Assembly (NCBI GenBank): GCA_030247855.1
Contig: JAPDRN010000001.1
Coordinates: forward strand, 620,001-684,000
DNA from: Knufia peltigerae
Lineage: Eukaryota; Ascomycota; Eurotiomycetes; Chaetothyriales; Trichomeriaceae
Direction: 5' to 3'
Length of the DNA: 64,000 bases
The notes beneath the pieces were generated by a model. That model saw only the letters and a program-made list of their open reading frames with translations. It was not told where the DNA came from and did no database searches. Each line of letters opens with the position of its first letter. The first letter of the stretch is position 1. Positions 11,123-23,631 of the stretch are shown piece by piece. The position numbers and the translations under genes were made by a program.

Positions 11123-13030
11123 GGTGTACTCGCCGCGGGCGGGGCAGGGAGGAAGGGGGAAGGCGCCGACCAGATAGGGTCGGGAGGAATGGAGAACGGG
11201 AAATCGATACGCGTAGGTTGTTACGAGAAGCTCACAACTCTATCTAAACACAATCAGGATCGATTCGAGATCGTTTCGGCGTCGAGGAGGGGAAGCTGAC
11301 GCAAGCCACAGACTCGGTCAGGGTGAAACATACCAGGTACAGAATAGGGAATGCAGAATAGCCTGCAGAGCGCTCAGCTAGAAGAACGCCCGGGAAACCT
11401 GGGGCCTCGATGGAAGGATGTGCGCAGGTTGACGACTTTTGGAGCAGTCTGAGGTGTTGTTATCGCGTCGGGAGTCTGTGGAACAAGCAGGCTGAGGGGG
11501 CCCCAATTGTCTGCGGTGCAGGACAAGCGGTTTCGACGGCAAGGGCGATTGTTTTTGGATCAGCTTGGACGGCAATCCGTTCGACAGTAACTAATGCCGG
11601 GTTGCAGATGGAAGTGAGTACAGGTAAGAGCAAATTGGGAAGCGTAAAAGCAGTGTCGACGGCGGGATGAGGAGGGCGGATTTGCTATTTTCAATCCTGG
11701 CAGCGGTGTTGGTCTTGGCGCTGGCGACAAAGAGAGTTGAGTGATGAGGAGGAGGAAGAGCAGGCGAAGTCGACGAGGCGCTCACTACCATGTACGAGAG
11801 TTACCCCTACCTCAGGTACCTCAACCCAGCACAGGGAGGCACTCATGCGCCTAAAAGAGGCCCCCTAGATAGGACCCAGGGGAGGGGCCGACCACCCAGC
11901 GGTAACCCCTTCCTGCGCCCCCAACAGGCCACTACAGATCCTCCCTGGGCTTCCTCGGCTTCCCCCCAAAAGACCCTCTGTGCTCGTACCATAATCGTTC
12001 CAACGCGCGCTGAGTCGTCTTCCCCTTTTTCGCGAGATGCCGATCTCAGATTTTACCTAGGCTACCCTACGGTCTGGAACATTTATCGCTTGACTCGGCG
12101 TCAGCCTCGCCATCCGCTCTCTGCCTCTGAGAAAACGCTAACGTGAGATCTGCCCCGAGAAGAAAAAATACAGAGAACACGTTCCCACCTTTGCTGATGT
12201 TTTGGCGACAACCGGGCCAACCCAGCAGCAGAGGAATGTAGGCTAATCGCGCGACAGCCCTCGCTAGCGTCAGCGCATTGCGCCCATGCCATCCCATGCC
12301 CAGTGAGGTCTTTTTGGCCTCTTGCTGTCGCCAACTCGACGAGTCGGCATCTGACCGAAAGAGATGGTGCTATCTTGGAATTTTCCACGCGTTTCCGGGG
12401 AACATGTTGAGATCCGCCACGTACCGTTGCCATCTCGATCGACAGACATGTGCCTCTCTACAGGTGAGACAGACGCGTACGAGGGAGCAGTGTCAGAACT
12501 CTGCTGGCTGACCTAAGGAGTTAGGTTGAGCCTGGAACTCCCAGAGTGGAGTGATCGAAGGGTCAATACTGTCACTAATCAAATAGTTGCGCGTCAGAAG
12601 AGAAGGAGAACGGTTCATATTTCCCACGCGCGCCAAAATTATATCAAGAAGGGAGTGTCTTAAGACATCTCGTCCGTCAAGTCATACTTCGTCTTTGCCC
12701 TCCCATGCATCAAGCATTGCAACAACAAAAATATATCAAACAACCCGTCCGACCACGGAACACCGTCGCTATGCGTCAAACACAAATCTTTCGTGACAAA
12801 ACCACAACAACATATTGCAAACATCATACCCATACCAGAATCCCTTGCAATGCCTCCGTTGTCTTGCAGTGATACGCAAACGAGTGGGTATAAAATTGCA
12901 GTCATGAAAAACCATTGCCCAAATCGATCAGAAAAACAGTCGGTCTAAAAAATGCCCAATTTGCAGGCGCAAAAACAGAAAAAGGGTTGATGTAGGTGAG
13001 CAACCAGGCGGTGGCCCTTCTCTGCTGTTC
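11123..13030. other. PP1 promoter and 3' flank of the LRR gene
   Basis: A 1.9-kb gap between two minus-strand genes. It must hold the PP1 promoter and 5' UTR (near 11123) and the LRR gene 3' UTR (near 13030). Open frames are short and unlike any family I know. A purine-rich strand near 11640-11780 and cytosine-rich blocks near 11860-11970 are the only compositional features. Confidence 0.5.
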
Positions 13031-15476
13031 TTAACCCAGAGTACGACCCCCGCTAACAATGACTGGGCCGGGACGGTGCAGGGTGTGGTGTCCCAGATTC
13101 TTCTGGCCCTGTGTTATTTCCATGTGGTGGCTATTGTGCCAATTCTGGTCTCCCAGAACACTGAGCCAATTGCTGCCGAATTCTTGCCGTAAGGCTTCGA
13201 TTTTGGCTCTATAATCGTCTTCTGGCATGGCTTGAGTGCTTGATCCCACGGATGCGACTTGCGTGGATCCATCATACATGTCGTCTTCTGCGGTCTCTCC
13301 CGGACTCGAGAGAGGTAGTCGCGGATTTCCATCTGCTGCCAAAAGGTGATGAGTGGCAGGAGATGGCAAAGGGATGGTGGCCGCAAGGTCCTCATCAGGA
13401 AGACGTGCGAATGTCTCGTCTTTTGCCAGGTCGACTATGCGTCGTCGAGGAATCTTTTTCCGACGCGTAGTGTTCACCGCACTTTCAATCTGCTGATTGT
13501 GACCTTGTTGCGCCTGCTCAGACTGCTGTACAACGAGCGGCAACTCGACTATCCGGATCGACGGTGGTGCAATTTGCCTCTCCAGCTCAGGGACCCGGTC
13601 CACCAGTTGCTTTCGCTCCGAGTACCCGGGGCCAGACTCATCAATCACAATGTCATCCACGTATCCGGGCGTCTTGCGGAAGAGGTTAAAAGTAAGCACT
13701 CGATAGTCGGACGATGTTTTGGTAAAGGGGTTCCGTTTGACCCAGATGCGCTTCAGGTTCGGAATACAAGTGAGCCTCGCCATATCCATGGGGTCGCAAA
13801 GCTTGTTGTCCTGGATGTTCAGCTGTTCTAACGACAGGAGCTTCTCGATGCCTGCCAGAGATCGAAGGCGGTTTGCCTTCAGGTTGACCGTCAAAACAGC
13901 TGGCAGGGGATATTTAGACAGCGATTGGAGAGACCCAATCATACAGTTGGACAGATCTAACGACACGAGCCTGGTGAGGGAAGCAAGGCTATCTGGTATC
14001 TCCGTGAAAAGGTTCGACGAGAGATTCAGGGAGCGAAGCGTGGTGGCTACCGGTGCCAGGCTTCTGGCCGAAATGGTTGTTAGAGAATTGTCTGCCAGGG
14101 ACAAATACTTCAACCGCTGCCACTTGGCTGGGGGGAGAATGTTTAGGCTAAGGAGGCTGGAAGTGCTGTCGCTACGATGGGGCTGAACGGAATACTCGCT
14201 CGAGTTGGAGCTTCCCGATCCTGATCTTTTCACCTTAGAGGAGTAGGAGCGGACATGCCGATATGAGCTTGTCGGTCGCCCCGGGCTAGGTCGTTTTGGC
14301 GACACGCTCCCTGACATTTGTTTGTCTCGAGGCATGAACTCGACATGATCGTCGTGCTCGAGACTTGCTCCGGCAGGTGATCCTGGATCCGAATGCGAAT
14401 GTGCATACCCTGCTTGTGGAGTAGAAGGCACAGTCCACGAGTTTGTGGGAGTTGGCGAGGCTCGACCACCTTTGGTCGAACGTCTTCGACGCTTCTCAGC
14501 GTCATCCAATACGATGTCGGTCAGAAGCTCAGCGGGGTCATCTAGATTGGCGCGTTTGACCGTTAGCAGGGTAAGCTGCTCAGCCAGTCTATCCCAACCG
14601 TAAAATCGACGGAAGTCAAGATCGACTATGTCCAGCTGCTGCAGGTTTTTGAAGGCGAAGAGTGGGACAGCAGTGTCAAATGGAAACTCTTCATACCCTT
14701 GAATGAGCCTAGCGCGATGATCGGTGGTTAGTCGTAGCGATGGCAATTTGGTGAATGCTGAGTAGAGGTATGTTAGATCTGCCTCTGCAAGTGCCTTCGC
14801 CTTTTCACTTTTTGAGCTACTGCCACCCAAGCCGATCGACGACCAGAAAGTACTCATTCCTGACATGACGCTCCGCATGCTGGAGACGGAATGTATCGAG
14901 TCTCTGTCACTGCGGCCCTTTGATGGCTTGTGTGATTGGAGAAATGACACATAGTTGGACGGAGAAGGATCTGTATTCAGGTTTTCCAGGCGGATGTTCA
15001 TGGGGCCTACAAGGATATCCAGCTCTTCCATCCGCGATAAAAGGTAGAAAAGGTGGTGAGGTGTCAAGGTTAGTAAGGCCGCTTTCGCTGCATGAGATCT
15101 GAAGTTCAGACCAGCGAAAGAAAATGCTGCAGCAAGGGCACTCGACGAGGTACTCGTGCTCGCTGCAGAAGTACCAGAGGTATGGCTCGAGGCGGCCGCG
15201 GTGGTGGAATTCAGTGAGGTCTGCCGCCTGTGGACAGACATTTGAAGGCTGTTGGCGAGAGCCTTTTCATGCTGGCGGATGAACTGCGCCAGTGACTAGC
15301 CACGAGGTTTCGAATTAGTCAAGGTTCTTGTATCCCTAGTTGCTCGAACGCCACGCCCGTGCACCTTTCTTTCCTCGCGTTCTGCGGTTGACATCTGCGG
15401 GGCTGTGTATATATGACTGAAGTATAGTACTCACGCGAATGAAGTGGTGTCCATCTTCAGTCTGCTGGTGTTCCAT
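13031..15476 (-). CDS. Leucine-rich-repeat protein, fungal STK11IP/nischarin-like
   Basis: Two exons, 15476-15435 and 15295-13031, encode 768 residues. The long exon alone has an ATG at 15241, but the frame is open upstream to a TAG acceptor, and a perfect GTGAGT donor follows a 14-codon ATG exon; the join reads MEHQQTEDGHHFIR then SLAQFIRQHEKALANSL, a continuous helix-like N terminus. The middle carries a serine-rich loop, then a run of leucine-rich repeats (roughly residues 400-570: KYLSLADNSL, LRSLNLSSNLFTEIP, LVSLDLSNCMIGSL, LEQLNIQDNKL) closed by an IWVKRNPFTK cap. The order of helical N terminus, FPF..F.NLQQLDI segment and LRRs resembles LKB1-interacting protein (STK11IP) and a fission yeast LRR protein. 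Function in fungi is unknown; a signalling scaffold is only inferred. Family placement moderate, gene model good. Confidence 0.8.
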
Positions 15477-18400
15477 CTCCTTCTTGGGCAAACCTCAGCG
15501 TCCCAGCTCGAGGTGCCAAATGCAGAAAGTCAAGACGATTCGAACGGCAACGCCTATCGTAAAGGAATGTGGGAGACCAGTTTGCGCGATCCTAAGCCTG
15601 TTGAGAGGGACGTGTCAGAATCAATTGGCCGTATACGAGTCGTGCGTGGGCAAGAGCGAGAACATACCAGTCTTGTGTAGAGAGGGCATCGTGGCATCTA
15701 GAATGTATAGAGGTGCCCGGGTTGGTTTCGACAAGAGAGGCCGACGGCGAGCGACGTGAGGTCTGTAGCCGCGGAGAGAATATGTGCAGTGTTATCGTGG
15801 ATTTTCTTGCAGCGTGATCCACTGGTAAGACAATTAAATCCACCCGGGAGATTAAGTAGAATGCTGTGTATGCTGGGGGATTCAGGCCCGGTGTTCCCAG
15901 GCAGTTGTGTAAGCAGAGGAGGCTGCGTGATAACAAGGACAAGGCGAGTGCGTGACCGTCAGCAGTGAGGTGAGCCTTGAAGGAGGAAGGAGAGTCGTCG
16001 AGGATGGTGTATAGCAGTGAGAATAGCAGCAGCCGGAGAACGAGATGGAGGGGTGGAAAGCCGAGCAACAACAGACGAAGGGGTGCAAAGGTTGAGTAGG
16101 AGTAGAAACTATAACTCTTTAGCCTGACGGCGGGATGGAGCGTGCAAAGTTTTGCTATCAAGTTAGATTGGAGGGCGCAATATTATCATATCACTGACGA
16201 GACAAAGCTCACCCACTCACCAACCCAAACCCTGCATCGACTTCTCTTGATAGCCGCAATAATTCCAGGCTTCGGCTACCATGGTCTACGCTACCTTTAC
16301 CTACTCCGTACCAGATATTTCCAGTAGCTCAGCTTCACTAGGCTCACTAGGCTCGCCAGACGCCACTGAGGGACTTCAATACCCACTACTTGATGCGATG
16401 CCGGCACCTGACTGCCCTAAACATGTTGGTGCTAACGAGGACGGGTGAAAGGGTTCAGTATTATCCGTATTGTCGAGCCCAATGCTCAGGATCGACGACG
16501 ACCTCCTTTGCATCAAGCCATGCAAGCCGAGCACAATCCCCGCTACATGTTCTATCAACAAATTTTTACAGAATCATTGACTACTGCAGAGACTTTTGTG
16601 CATCGATGAGAAAAGAGGTATTGTGTATGCTTCTCCCGATGGTCAGAGATGCGAGGGCTACACACCCTCACCATAGATTTCTACACACCATCTTCGACGT
16701 CAGGGCGCACGTTCAATACATCTTTTGACTCTCCCGTAAACAATTACCCTTCGCCTTCCGCGATCATCACGTCCCTGCGCATGTCATCATACGACGCTTG
16801 ACGAGCCGTATATGGCTGGCGGACAGGCTCGGCCCTTGGTGGCTCAAGATCATCAGATCGAAGGGGCTCTCCTACCTGGGTACAGAGTACGTGAAATCCT
16901 CAAGCTCGTACGAGTACTGTGACGAGGCGTTGCCCCTCTACGCATGGCCAACCCCTCCCGTAGCGGCCTCAGCGGACACAGCGGGCTCAGCGGGCCTCGC
17001 ATCTCGTCAAGGTGCAGCCAGTTCAAGATCACTCGTCGGGCCTTTTTAGAGGTCTGCTTTCGGTTCAAGCCCCTACCACCACATGCAGGCAAAGACCCCA
17101 GGGTGCCCTGCATGTCACGTCTGACCCACGCCATCCAAGCCAGCTTAGGGCCCAATGGGCGAGCAGGGCACCCCGGTGTGGTCATCGCGCATACAGTAGG
17201 GCCTGTCGTGCACCAGCATTTCTTAAGATTTCTGGGCCCTCCCGACCCAAAGGAATCGCCTTGAACGTAGAATTCGAATCTTCACTACGATTACAGTGGG
17301 TTTCACTTTTAACCTCAGTCAGGTGCGAGCCGTCTACAACCATCGTTGGACCCTAGGGTTGAGGACCACCAACCACAGCCTTAATGTCGACCATCAGCAT
17401 CAATCCTGCAACGTCTTGCGGACGATCTTCTTGGAACACTTGGGAATGGTCACAAGTTGGCACACACCAGCGGCACTGACCCAACGTCAAGTTGCCGCTT
17501 CTTGGATGATTCGCCTCATGGTCTGATGGCGACAGTGTGTTCCATGTCATTCATTCGTGCTCATGTGCAAAATGATAGGTCACAAAGACCAAGCGCCTGA
17601 CAGATGGCGCTAGGCCAGAACATTCATGGCCAACAGCCTGGGTTGAGGCGATCGACTGGCCAGGCTTCTGACCGCTCTTCTCCTTCCCCCAGTCTACGCA
17701 GGAGTCATTCTTAGTCTCGACCAGTTGAGTCAACACGCATACGAGACGACCGTCTTGTCACACCTCCTCGGCCGCACGGGCTCTCGCAGGAGTCGTCTCA
17801 CCGTTCGTGAAGCATTCCATGGCGCGTGGAATGGGTGTGTGAGCTAGGGTCTGGCAGGAGGAGGAACATCTCGGAGTGCTGCATGTGTTCAGCTCACCTC
17901 GTTCGGCCTACGTACGCGGTAGGCGACGCGGCTGCATGTCCAACTGACCGCATGACCGATGGAGTATCAGGCTGATATTCCTGAATCCTCCAATGGGCTT
18001 CTACTATGACACGAACTTCTATGTAGATAATAATACTCGTATTTCATGTTTTTGTGGAGATGGCCAAATGCTCCGCAGTCCATGAGCCCCAGATCACGAA
18101 CCCTCGAGGCTGTACTTCAAGACCCTGTTGCACAGTTGTCAGTGGCAGGAAGCCCTGCCCAGGCGTGAGAATATGGAGATATTATTCGACTTAACATCGC
18201 TTCCGAACTTTTTATTGCCATCAACGTGGTGATCCTCGAGAACATGACTCGAAAACACGACACGGACTTTCGAGTTCTTCGTGCCACGTCGCAGATGATA
18301 CGTCAAAGATGTGCGCAGCATGTAGCCGTGCTGCTGTGTTGCATCGTGATTGCAGCTAGGCATTGTTGCCCATTGGTTATTCGAGCGCAGTTTGGGGGCT

Positions 18401-20461
18401 CTCTGAAATCGTGGCTAAATACTCCGACCACCGAGCCAAAGACGAGGCTCTCCATTCGTTTATTGCCGTCATGATGCAGTGTAAGGTGGTTTATTGTTCC
18501 GACTATGCATACTAGGCATAGTGCTCAAAGCTCCCCAAGGTCACTAGTCTGTGATATGCTATCGAGGACAGTCTCCTGGGCCGCTGTGAAGCGAGTAACA
18601 AACCGCACCAAGAGTAGCTAGTAGACACTGTAATGTCGAATCAGCAGTACTTTTCACATGCTCGTAATTTTTGTGTTCTCATTTCTCGAGAATTTGTCGA
18701 CACGAGACCACCTCTTTTCTTTCACAGCCGATGTAGCCATCACCGTGAGGACGGGAGCGGTGAGTCTGCTCATTCTTGTGACGGGTCACATACCTAATTG
18801 GGGTGAAGGTGTCTTTGACAGAGATCTGCGTCTTGCCACCAGCGTTTCAAGATCGTCAGGATTGTTGTATTCGTAGAAGCATACGAGTTCACACGGATTG
18901 CACTCGCGCTGTATTGCAGGACCAGCCAGATTCGCCCTGTCTCGAAGATTTCTCGGGCAAGTGGTCGGAAAGAAAGGACACAAGCGCCCGCTCTAAGATG
19001 GAATCGGAGGTGACCAAAGGGCTTGCTTGATGCTATCCATGTACGTCAGGCTTTAGCTGCAGCAAGTGGCGGGACTGATGTTGCACGCATCACAGCACCA
19101 TGCACGTTCGACGGTCGAAAGAGGCAACAAGGGAAACCTAACCCCCACAGTATTCGCTACACATGATTTTTTCCTCCTTAAGCGTCTTGACAAATGATCT
19201 ACGGCGCAATCTTCTGCAGGACCGAACTAATCTTGAGGAAAGGTTGGAATCTGAAAAAGTCCTGTCTGCAGCTCTTTTTTCTCGCCGAGCAACGCGTGGG
19301 GTGTTTGGCCAGTGCTCGTATCGCGGAGGGTTTTGGTTCGGTACAAAGTGATGATTTGTGACCAGGAGAGATATCATGAGAGTTAGGACCGACCCGAGAT
19401 TAGTGGCCACTCGGCACGCAGGAGGTCCGCAGAATCCCGCGAAGTTACGTGAGTGACCTCTCGTGATGACCCCTAGCCAAGATTATCGAGGAGTTATGGG
19501 AATGGTGGGAGAGCGTGAGAGGGCCGTAGGAGCGAAGGAGCGTTTGGATGGTGGGATGTGAGGAGGATGTTGGTGTTTGGAGGGGCAGCCAAAGGGGTCG
19601 AAGGAGCCCATGACATCATTCTGCTTTGCCTACTATCGTACTTGTAGTATTACGCCGCAGGTCAAAAGTGCTTGCACCTCGTTTTCGTTTAGATGTGTGT
19701 AAGCATTCTGTACTATGTACATATATCCAATTTAACAACAAATACCAGTTGGAGATTGGTCCACAAAGACGCATTGACTAGTGCGCCGGACCAGAATTGC
19801 TACACCCTTCGTAAATCCATAATGCAGTTGAAGCAGGACAGACCAAGAACTCCCACGGAGAAGAATCTGGGTAAGCAGACCTCCTATTCTGTCATCTGCG
19901 CCAGTCGAGCGATGATGATACGCACAAGAGAACGTCATAACTGTCCGAGTGATTCTGCTCTATGATTTTTGTATGAATGTCGGCCTCAACAACTTCTTTA
20001 TTCAAGTACGATTAGTCAATCTCCAGAATCACCACTGCTGAGCTGGAGCAGTGAGGGGAATGTGTCTTACAGGCATTGGTTGTGTTATTATTGTACTTGT
20101 ATGTCACTGGAAGCTCTGAGTATCTTTTTCGTATAGCCCCTGGTCGACAATTAGAATTCTCTTCCCTGTTCATGATCTGGGGGTAAGAGTACTCCATGCT
20201 GTAGCTCCTGAGGTCGAGAACATATGTGGCGTTCTCCAGTGGCTTGGTGCGCGGATAGATGGCGCCAAGCCTGTGGCGGACTTTATTGGCTTGGGGCTGG
20301 AAGTCGGACGCCGATGTCATCGTCCCCCAACAATCATGTCTGCAGCTTAGCATTCCACCCCATCACATTGACTTCCTTGCGTGCTTGCGAGTGTTGTTCT
20401 GATACAAAACCCCTCTTGTCAACTTCGAGTCATCTTTAATCATGCTGTGGCATATTTCAAA
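15477..20461. other. Five-kilobase gene-poor stretch
   Basis: Between the divergent LRR gene (-) and patatin-lipase gene (+) about 5 kb shows no recognisable product. The longest frame (15592-16161, minus, 189 codons) is low-complexity Leu/Ser/Pro-rich and lies in the LRR promoter. No tRNA-like cloverleaf, transposase motif, terminal repeat or strong AT bias is obvious. It may contain a non-coding RNA, a degraded gene or several short-exon genes that cannot be resolved by eye. Confidence 0.5.
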
Positions 20462-22603
20462 ATGAATGGGGAAGCAGAACGTCCCCAGTTGACCGGCAAT
20501 GGATCATACGATCCGTCCTGTTTACCCGATTACGACAATGACTTCATCGACCGCGAGGACCTTGAATCATTTGCAAATGCGCTTACAGCACCCACTACCG
20601 AGCCTCTGGTAGCTCTCAATGACTGGGGACCCATCCGGCAGAGAGTGAAGAGAGCTCGAGTTCGACGCAAGGTGCCTAGAAGGTCCAAGGATGAGACTCG
20701 GGAGGGGTTTGTGTACAGCTTACTGTACTACCCTTTGTTGTTCGTCGTGTGTGCCTGGATCGTCTTTTTATTCATCATTTACAACCTCACTCGCTTTTAC
20801 ATTTATGCATATGAGCACCTTTTCACCTGGACTGGCCGGCGAGAAAGACTACGCCGACAGTTACAACGAGCTGACACGTATGAGGAGTGGAAAGACGCTG
20901 CTAATCAGCTTGATGAATACCTTGGGAACGAAGAATGGAAACAACATGATCAATATTCTTACTACAATCACCAGACAGTTCGCAAAGTCACCGCTCAATT
21001 GATCGAGCTTCGACAAAAAGCCGAGACTGAGACGGAGAACGGCCGAAGTGGACTCAGTGGCTCTAGTGCTGCCTTCGATGAGCTCAAGGCACTACTCGAA
21101 AGCTGCGTCAAGAACAACTTCGTGGGTATCGAGAATCCCCGCTTGTATAGTGAAACCTACCTCGGCACCAAAGTCTTGATCCAGTCATTCGTTGACGAGG
21201 TGGAGAGGAGCTTGAAATTGGTCCTCGATTCGAAAGAACTGACGGACAAAGACAAAGCTGTCTTCTTTCGACATCTGGAACTCAACTATGGTCGTACAGC
21301 ATTATGCCTGTCTGGAGGAGCGACCTTCGCTTACTACCATTTTGGCGTTATCAAGGCCCTCCTCGACGCAGGACAGCTACCTGAGATCATCACTGGGACA
21401 TCGGGTGGTGCGCTAGTTGCGGCTTTGGTAGCTACCAGAACTGATGAAGAACTCAAACAGCTCTTGGTGCCGGCACTTGCCCACCGCATTCGAGCCTGCC
21501 ATGAAGGGTTTGCAACGTGGGCTCGCAGATGGTGGCGCACCGGCGCCAGATTTGATTCTATAGATTGGGCCAAGCAATGCAGCTGGTTCTGTCGGGGATC
21601 GCTGACCTTCAAAGAAGCCTTCGAGAGGACTGGCCGTATCTTGAACGTCTCTTGTGTCCCATCCGATCCGCATTCCCCTACCATTCTCAACAACCATATC
21701 ACGAGTCCCGATTGCGTGATTTGGTCAGCTGTACTTGCTTCCGCCGCTGTACCTGGAATCCTCAATCCTATTGTTCTCATGCGAAAGACGCGCGATGGTC
21801 AATTGGTCCCATACTCTTTTGGCAACAAGTGGAAAGATGGTAGTCTGCGTACCGATATTCCCCTCAAAGCGCTCAACCTCCACTTCAATGTCAACTTCTC
21901 TATTGTCTCTCAAGTCAACCCGCATATCAACCTCTTCTTCTTCTCACCGAGGGGTTCGCCAGGAAGACCTGTCACTCATCGCAAGGGTCGTGGTTGGCGA
22001 GGTGGCTTCCTCGGCTCCACTATCGAAACATCTGTCAAATTGGATCTACAGAAATACCTGAAGATTTTGCGACATCTCGAATTGTTGCCTAGGCCGATGG
22101 GTCAAGACTGGAGCGAAATCTGGTTGCAACGATTCTCCGGTACCGTGACCATCTGGCCAAAAACAATAGCCAGTGATTACTGGAACATACTAAGCGACCC
22201 AAGTCCGCGAAGACTGGATCGTATGATCCGTGTCGGGCAACGAAGTTGTTTTCCTAAGGTCCGCTTCATCTCAAATCGCATGAAAGTTGAAAGAATCATT
22301 CTCGAGGGCCTGCGCCGCGGCGGACCGATAGACGACAGTCACCGTGTGCCAAACCCCGTTCATGAACAACAAGCACAAGAAGCCCTTCTCCGTGCCAGGA
22401 GACAACCGGACAGTCTACGACCTGACGGATATGATGAGGAAGCCGAGGGTCGAACTACTCGCCGTCAAAGTAGTATTTTGGCGGAGCTCACCCGACAAGC
22501 TTCAGTATTCTGGCAGGATGAGAGTCATACAGAAGGCGAAGAGGATGTAATCGAGTCACCAGATGAGGCCGAGGAGGAAGTGTATGATATGCATCGAGAA
22601 TGA
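20462..22603 (+). CDS. Patatin-like serine lipase with DUF3336 region (Tgl3/4/5-type)
   Basis: An intronless frame of 713 residues from the ATG at 20462; the frame is open a little further upstream but without another ATG in good position. Family members hydrolyse triacylglycerol or phospholipid on lipid droplets or ER membranes. A hydrophobic double segment at about residues 83-112 (VYSLLYYPLLFVVCAWIVFL) should anchor it. The DUF3336 region (about 120-275) precedes the patatin core: oxyanion loop SGGATFAYYHFG, nucleophile elbow GTSGG with Ser314, and the catalytic Asp459 in KDGSLRTD. The DG-A/G motif of the family is DGS here. The C-terminal 100 residues are polar and acidic, probably disordered. 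Substrate cannot be read from sequence. A steryl-ester or phospholipase role is an alternative. Confidence 0.92.
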   Translation: MNGEAERPQLTGNGSYDPSCLPDYDNDFIDREDLESFANALTAPTTEPLVALNDWGPIRQRVKRARVRRKVPRRSKDETREGFVYSLLYYPLLFVVCAWIVFLFIIYNLTRFYIYAYEHLFTWTGRRERLRRQLQRADTYEEWKDAANQLDEYLGNEEWKQHDQYSYYNHQTVRKVTAQLIELRQKAETETENGRSGLSGSSAAFDELKALLESCVKNNFVGIENPRLYSETYLGTKVLIQSFVDEVERSLKLVLDSKELTDKDKAVFFRHLELNYGRTALCLSGGATFAYYHFGVIKALLDAGQLPEIITGTSGGALVAALVATRTDEELKQLLVPALAHRIRACHEGFATWARRWWRTGARFDSIDWAKQCSWFCRGSLTFKEAFERTGRILNVSCVPSDPHSPTILNNHITSPDCVIWSAVLASAAVPGILNPIVLMRKTRDGQLVPYSFGNKWKDGSLRTDIPLKALNLHFNVNFSIVSQVNPHINLFFFSPRGSPGRPVTHRKGRGWRGGFLGSTIETSVKLDLQKYLKILRHLELLPRPMGQDWSEIWLQRFSGTVTIWPKTIASDYWNILSDPSPRRLDRMIRVGQRSCFPKVRFISNRMKVERIILEGLRRGGPIDDSHRVPNPVHEQQAQEALLRARRQPDSLRPDGYDEEAEGRTTRRQSSILAELTRQASVFWQDESHTEGEEDVIESPDEAEEEVYDMHRE

Positions 22604-23631
22604 TGCCGTTGGTGTGTCCTGGACAGCTGTATTCTTGGTAGAAGGTACAAAATGAATCGATTACAGCGAGCATTGAATTGCGAAGTTGGTAGAAGAGTAT
22701 CTGGTATTGTTAAATTCTTATCTAGAACTATCCTCCTGTGTCTGTTGTAAGCACCAAGATATGCCTACCTACAAGACACCACCCAAGTCGATGGCTGTTG
22801 CTGGCAGGGAGGGCGAATCACGTGATTATCAAAAGTACCGTGCGGAGGGTTTGTTATCCCTGCACCGACGATAAGCTTCTCGCGAGGCACAACCGAGATC
22901 TGACGTCGATCTTTGTGGTATCGTCTTCACCAGTTAAATATTTCTACATATTCTTGGGCTCGAGGCATGGTCTATCTGGGGCGGCGGGGGTGCTACAAGT
23001 CCGATAAATGTTGTCGCGTAAGGCTCCGATGCCCATTCCGCATATATTTGAGTGCTGAAAGATTCGGCGCTGTGGTTGTCGAGATATTGGATATTTAATG
23101 TCTTCAAAAGTGCTGTTGAGATTCAATCTTCTGCCTGTCGGAGGATGCACATTCAGCCGCTCTGATTGGCTATCGCTGTTAAAGAGTGGGTCTCAGCAGA
23201 TGCTTGGCGCGGCGCCTTCGCCTGCGCCTGAGATTGAGAAACACGCCCGCCCCCCCCAAAAGAGTCGTCAGGATCAATTGAATCACCATCATCTAGAATC
23301 ATCATCATCTTGTCTTGGTGTATCTATAATCCGGCGCTCTACCTGCTGCTTCAACGCAGTTCACTACCTCAGTCAAGCAGAGGTATCTCTTCTGTTACTT
23401 AGCCGGACACAACCACCATTTCAACTGACAACACGCGCGACCTCTGCTCCTCCCGTGCGAGTCACTCCTCCATCGCAGCTTCGGACTGTACGTATCGCCT
23501 CCGCCGTGCTCCAGACACGAGAATATCATGTCACTAGTCCTTTCTGTGATGATTTCGTAACGCGCTGGTGCCCCCCGGTCCCCTGTCTCCGAGTCGATCA
23601 CCTCAATTCCAACTCTTTGTAATCTTCCATC
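22604..23631. other. Intergenic region and promoter of the Yta7-type gene
   Basis: About 1 kb between tandem + strand genes. No gene is seen. It contains a CCAAT box in reverse orientation at 23162-23171 and a pyrimidine-rich leader from about 23390 to the start codon. Confidence 0.55.
23162..23171 (-). promoter_or_regulatory. CCAAT box (HAP/NF-Y site) upstream of the Yta7-type gene
   Basis: On the minus strand the sequence reads AGCCAATCAG, the full consensus for the fungal CCAAT-binding complex rather than only the pentamer. It lies about 460 bp upstream of the start codon. The HapC subunit of that complex is encoded at the right end of this window. Binding is inferred from consensus match only. 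Confidence 0.45.

Noticed and set aside
15592..16161. 189-codon minus-strand frame upstream of the LRR gene
   Set aside because: Leu/Ser/Pro-rich low-complexity translation in a promoter region, no recognisable motif.
16200..20300. Transposon or RIP-degraded repeat
   Set aside because: No terminal repeats, transposase or reverse-transcriptase motifs and no strong AT bias were seen; a repeat-library search would be needed to exclude a decayed element.
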